Of a stretch of 64,000 bases of DNA, positions 61,180-64,000 are shown piece by piece (within the stretch, counting starts at the first letter, position 1; the number at the start of each line of letters is the position of its first letter). The stretch covers positions 158,524-222,523 of the forward strand of contig NZ_LZZW01000016.1 of the NCBI RefSeq assembly GCF_014170375.1, given 5' to 3'. Made by a program: the position numbers and the translations under genes. This DNA comes from Variovorax sp. UMC13 (GTDB taxonomy: Bacteria; Pseudomonadota; Gammaproteobacteria; Burkholderiales; Burkholderiaceae_C). The notes beneath the pieces are model-generated. The model saw only the letters and a program-made list of their open reading frames with translations. It was not told where the DNA came from and made no database searches.

Positions 61180-62535
61180 TCAGGGCTTGGCGCCGACCAC
61201 CACCGTCACCATGCGCTGCGGTTGCAGCTTGCGCGCGAAGGCGGCCTTGACGTCGGCCACGGTCACGGCGTTCATGCGCGCGGTCCAGGTGTCGAGGTAG
61301 TCCAGCGGCAGGTCGTTCCAGGCGATGTTGGCCACGTTGCCCAGCAGCTTGCGGTTGCTGTCGAGCAGCAGCGGGAAGCCGCCGATCAGGTTGTCCTTGG
61401 CCGCCCTGAGCTCGGCCTCGGTCGGGCCGTCGGCCACGAACTTCGCCATCACCTCGCGCGACACCTTCACGGCCTCGTCGGCCTGGTCGGGCCGGGTCTG
61501 GAAGCCGACGCGGAAGGCGCCCGCGTGCAGGCCGGGCGAGAAGCCGCTGTAGATGCCGTAGACCAGCCCGCGCTTCTCGCGCACCTCGTTCATCAGGCGC
61601 GAGACGAAGCCGCCGCCGCCCAGGATGTAGTTGCCGATGGTGAGCGCGAAGTGATCGGGGTCGCGCCGCGGGTAGCCGGGCTGGCCGATCATCACGTGGG
61701 CCTGGGCCGAGGTGAAGGGAATGCGCTCTTCGGCGGGCGCGCTCAGCGCCGCGACCTCGGGCACCGTCGGCAGCGCGGCGCAGGCGCCGTCCTGCACCGA
61801 CAGCCGCGACAGCAGCCGCGTGGCGATCGCATCGGCCTGCGCGCGCGTGACCGCGCCGACGATGCTGAGCTTGGCGCGGCAGGGCTGGATCAGCTGCGCC
61901 TGGCGCGTGCGCATCATGTCCACGTCGATGGTCGCGAGCGTGGCCTCGGTCGTGTCCTGGCCGTAGGGATGGGTGCCGTACAGCGCCTGGGCGAAGGCGC
62001 GCGCGGTGACGGTGCCGGGCTTGGTGTTGGCCTCCTTGAGCGCGGCGACGATCTGCTCGCGCTCGCGCTGCCAGACGTCGGCCGGGAACGAAGGTTCGCC
62101 GATCTCGCGCGCGGCCAGCGCCACCGCCTTGTCGAGCAATGCCGGATCGGACAGCGTGCGCAGCGAGAAGCTGGTGCGCTCGGCGCCGGCGCCGGCGTCG
62201 AAGTTGGCGCCCAGGTCGGCCCAGGCTTCGCCCAGCATGTTCTCGTCGAGCGCCGGGCCGGCATCGCTGGCACGCACGCCCTTCTGCACCATGCCCGCGC
62301 TCGCGGCGGCCAGGCCGGCCTGCGCGGCCGGGTCGCGGCGGCTGCCGGCATCGAAGTCGACCTGCACGTCGACGATGGGCAGCGCATCGGTCGCGGCCAG
62401 GTAGACCTTGGCGCCGTTGGGCAGCGTCCAATGCTGGATGGGAATGGCGGCCTGGGCGTTGAGCGCAGCCAGCAGGCCGACGCTCGCGAGCACGGCGGCG
62501 CCGGCGATCTTCTTCATCATCATCAGGTTGGGCAT
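61180..62535 (-). CDS. M16-family peptidase homologue without the zinc motif
   Basis: A 451-residue exported protein with a signal peptide (KKIAGAAVLASVGLLAALNA, ending AQA). It has the M16 fold (HWTLPNGAKVYLAATDALPI; then LGGGGFVSRLMNEVREKRGL with the R...Y pair completing the partner site) but lacks HxxEH, so it is the non-catalytic subunit. It follows the catalytic gene by 17 bases. Together such pairs act as periplasmic zinc proteases. The 5' segment at 62331-62450 is copied at 63881-64000. Confidence 0.88.
   Translation of the reverse strand: MPNLMMMKKIAGAAVLASVGLLAALNAQAAIPIQHWTLPNGAKVYLAATDALPIVDVQVDFDAGSRRDPAAQAGLAAASAGMVQKGVRASDAGPALDENMLGEAWADLGANFDAGAGAERTSFSLRTLSDPALLDKAVALAAREIGEPSFPADVWQREREQIVAALKEANTKPGTVTARAFAQALYGTHPYGQDTTEATLATIDVDMMRTRQAQLIQPCRAKLSIVGAVTRAQADAIATRLLSRLSVQDGACAALPTVPEVAALSAPAEERIPFTSAQAHVMIGQPGYPRRDPDHFALTIGNYILGGGGFVSRLMNEVREKRGLVYGIYSGFSPGLHAGAFRVGFQTRPDQADEAVKVSREVMAKFVADGPTEAELRAAKDNLIGGFPLLLDSNRKLLGNVANIAWNDLPLDYLDTWTARMNAVTVADVKAAFARKLQPQRMVTVVVGAKP
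62331..62450. repeat. 120-base direct repeat, copy 1 (within inactive M16 gene)
   Basis: Bases 62331-62450 equal 63881-64000 in 119 of 120 positions (T at 62343 against G at 63893). Offset 1550 bases, same orientation. The identity stops abruptly at 62331/63881 on the left and continues to the window edge on the right. Confidence 0.95.
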
Positions 62536-62552
62536 GGGGCGGCGTCTTTCGT

Positions 62553-64000
62553 TCAGCGCAGAGCGCCCTCGGGCACGGCGGGATTGCGCGGCCGGCTGTT
62601 CTTCTCGGGCGGCAGCGGCCGCAGCGTGGCGACGGTGAGCTGGTCGTCGCCGAAGTACTTGCCGGCCACGGCCTGGACCTGCTCGGCGGTGACGGCCTGC
62701 AGCCGCGCGACGATGCGCGCGCTGGCGTCCAGCGGCAGGCCCTGCACCCAGTTGCTGCCCAGCTCACGCGCCTGCGCCATCACCGAGTCGAGCTTGTAGG
62801 TCTGGCTCGCGACCCATTGCGTCTTGACGCGGGCCAGCTCGGCCGCTTCCACGCCGTCGCGCGCCACGCGGGCCACTTCGGCACGCAGCGCGGCCTCGAC
62901 CGCCTCGGGCGTCTTGCCGGCGGCCGGCACGCCGTCGAGTTCGAACAGCTGCGGGCCGCGACCGACGATGCCCGCATAGGAGCCGGCGCTGTCGGCCACG
63001 CGGTCGGGGCCCTGCGTCAGGGCACGGTCCAGGCGCGCGCCGGGGTAGCCGTCGAGCAGCGCCGACAGCACCACCAGGGGCCAGACGTCGCTGTCGCCGT
63101 CCAGGCTCTCGAGGCGCGGTGCGCGGAAGGCCAGCGAGACGTAGGCCTGCTCGGCCGGCGCCTTGAAGTCCACGCGCCGGATGCCGCGCTGCACGGGCTC
63201 GGTGCGCGGCTTGCGCACGGGCACGGCGCGCGCGGGAATGCGGCCGTAGTACTTCTCGGCCAGCGCACGCACGCGCGCGACGTCGACGTCGCCGGCCACC
63301 ACCACCACGGCGTTCGACGGCACGTACCAGTCGCGGTGGAAGGCGCGCACGTCCTCGGGCGTCATCGCATCGAGGTCGCTCATCCAGCCCACCACTGGGC
63401 GCCGGTACGGCGAGGCGACGAAGACCGCGGCATTCTGCTGCTCGCCCAGCAGCGCGCGCGGCTGGTCTTCGGTGCGCATGCGGCGCTCTTCCTTGACCAC
63501 CTCGATCTCGCGCTGGAACTCGATGTCGGGCCACTGGTTGTTAGCGAATCGATCGGCCTCGAGCTTCATCACCTGCTCCAGCTTGTCGGTCGGGATCTGC
63601 TGGTAGTAGCCGGTGGCATCGCGCATCGTGAAGGCGTTCTCCTGCCCGCCCAGCGCCGCCACCTGGCGCGAGAACTCGCCCGGCTTGAGCAGCTTGCTGC
63701 CCTTGAACATCATGTGTTCGAGCGCATGTGCGACACCGGACGTGCCGTCGACCTCGTCCATCGAACCGACCCGGACCCACAGCATGTGGACCGCGGTGGG
63801 CGCGCGGCGATCGGGCTGCACGATCAGCGTCAGGCCATTGGCGAGGGTGAAGGTCTGCGCCTTGTTCGCGAGGGCGGCGGGGTCGCGGCGGCGGCCGGCA
63901 TCGAAGTCGACCTGCACGTCGACGATGGGCAGCGCATCGGTCGCGGCCAGGTAGACCTTGGCGCCGTTGGGCAGCGTCCAATGCTGGATGGGAATGGCGG
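62553..64000 (-). CDS. M16-family zinc peptidase, catalytic subunit (5' end beyond window; odd N-terminus)
   Basis: At least 482 residues, open to the right edge. Zinc motif HALEHMMFKGS is intact with the downstream glutamate region KLEADRFANNQWPDIEFQRE. Normal M16 sequence starts at ANKAQTFTLANGLTLIVQPD. Before it stands a piece nearly identical to the neighbour (PIQHWTLPNGAKVYLAATDA, then VDFDAGRRRDPAA), so the first beta strands of the fold appear twice in tandem. This is either a recombined gene or an assembly error. The true start is outside the window. Confidence 0.82.
   Translation of the reverse strand, partial: AIPIQHWTLPNGAKVYLAATDALPIVDVQVDFDAGRRRDPAALANKAQTFTLANGLTLIVQPDRRAPTAVHMLWVRVGSMDEVDGTSGVAHALEHMMFKGSKLLKPGEFSRQVAALGGQENAFTMRDATGYYQQIPTDKLEQVMKLEADRFANNQWPDIEFQREIEVVKEERRMRTEDQPRALLGEQQNAAVFVASPYRRPVVGWMSDLDAMTPEDVRAFHRDWYVPSNAVVVVAGDVDVARVRALAEKYYGRIPARAVPVRKPRTEPVQRGIRRVDFKAPAEQAYVSLAFRAPRLESLDGDSDVWPLVVLSALLDGYPGARLDRALTQGPDRVADSAGSYAGIVGRGPQLFELDGVPAAGKTPEAVEAALRAEVARVARDGVEAAELARVKTQWVASQTYKLDSVMAQARELGSNWVQGLPLDASARIVARLQAVTAEQVQAVAGKYFGDDQLTVATLRPLPPEKNSRPRNPAVPEGALR
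63881..64000. repeat. 120-base direct repeat, copy 2 (at right edge)
   Basis: Second copy of the segment at 62331-62450. It encodes the N-terminal strand of the partner peptidase in the frame of the catalytic gene, giving a hybrid reading frame. Because it runs to the edge, the full length of the duplication cannot be measured. Confidence 0.95.

Overview
The window is high-GC DNA from a betaproteobacterium, most likely of the family Comamonadaceae and possibly Variovorax. I infer this from three things: GC-rich third codon positions, housekeeping blocks in Burkholderiales-like order (yicC-gmk-rpoZ-spoT-greB, hrcA/nadK-recN-rapZ-mutY, lolB-ispE-tRNA-Gln-prs-rplY-pth), and a short dispersed GC-rich hairpin repeat of a kind I associate with this family. 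No database search was possible, so the genus is a guess.

Bases 1-8791 are an integrated mobile element that runs off the left edge. It ends at the 3' end of a tRNA-Ser(TGA) gene, next to a P4-type tyrosine integrase. A leftward operon of small, tightly overlapping genes includes a ribbon-helix-helix regulator, an AlpA-like regulator and a winged-helix protein of the phage-replication type. A divergent Arc-like gene faces it across three copies of a GTCACnGTGAC operator. A cluster of iteron-like repeats (CCTACAGAAACTGCAG and its inverse) lies at the end of the winged-helix gene and could be a replication origin. Cargo includes a lipoprotein, a two-helix membrane protein, small regulators, a possibly frameshifted gene and two hairpin-rich intergenic stretches.

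Bases 8792-20460 are core chromosome: hemW-rdgB-rph-PP2C phosphatase-Ser/Thr kinase leftward, then yicC, gmk, rpoZ, spoT rightward, greB leftward, a membrane diguanylate cyclase and tRNA-Arg(ACG). Bases 20461-26060 carry a periplasmic alpha/beta hydrolase, a TetR regulator, a PQQ-dependent membrane glucose dehydrogenase and a sterol-desaturase-like membrane protein. Bases 26116-41600 return to housekeeping: a CAT-anticodon tRNA, hrcA, nadK, recN, rapZ, mutY, a dynamin-like GTPase, mutM, a TPR protein, lolB, ispE, tRNA-Gln, prs, rplY, pth and a ferredoxin. A strong promoter inside ispE probably drives tRNA-Gln/prs, and the prs leader holds five consecutive hairpins.

Bases 41656-54032 are transport islands: a dipeptide-type ABC system (BCDF plus binding protein) with an amidase and a TTC38-like TPR protein, then a phosphoribosyltransferase and a NitT/TauT-type ABC transporter with its GntR regulator. 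Bases 54046-64000 contain a histidine phosphatase, an alpha/beta hydrolase, the 5-oxoprolinase genes pxpBCA coupled to coaD, rsmD, a divergent argO/argP pair and two M16 peptidases. The 5' part of the upstream peptidase, at the right edge, is a near-identical copy of its neighbour's 5' part, which suggests gene conversion or misassembly.
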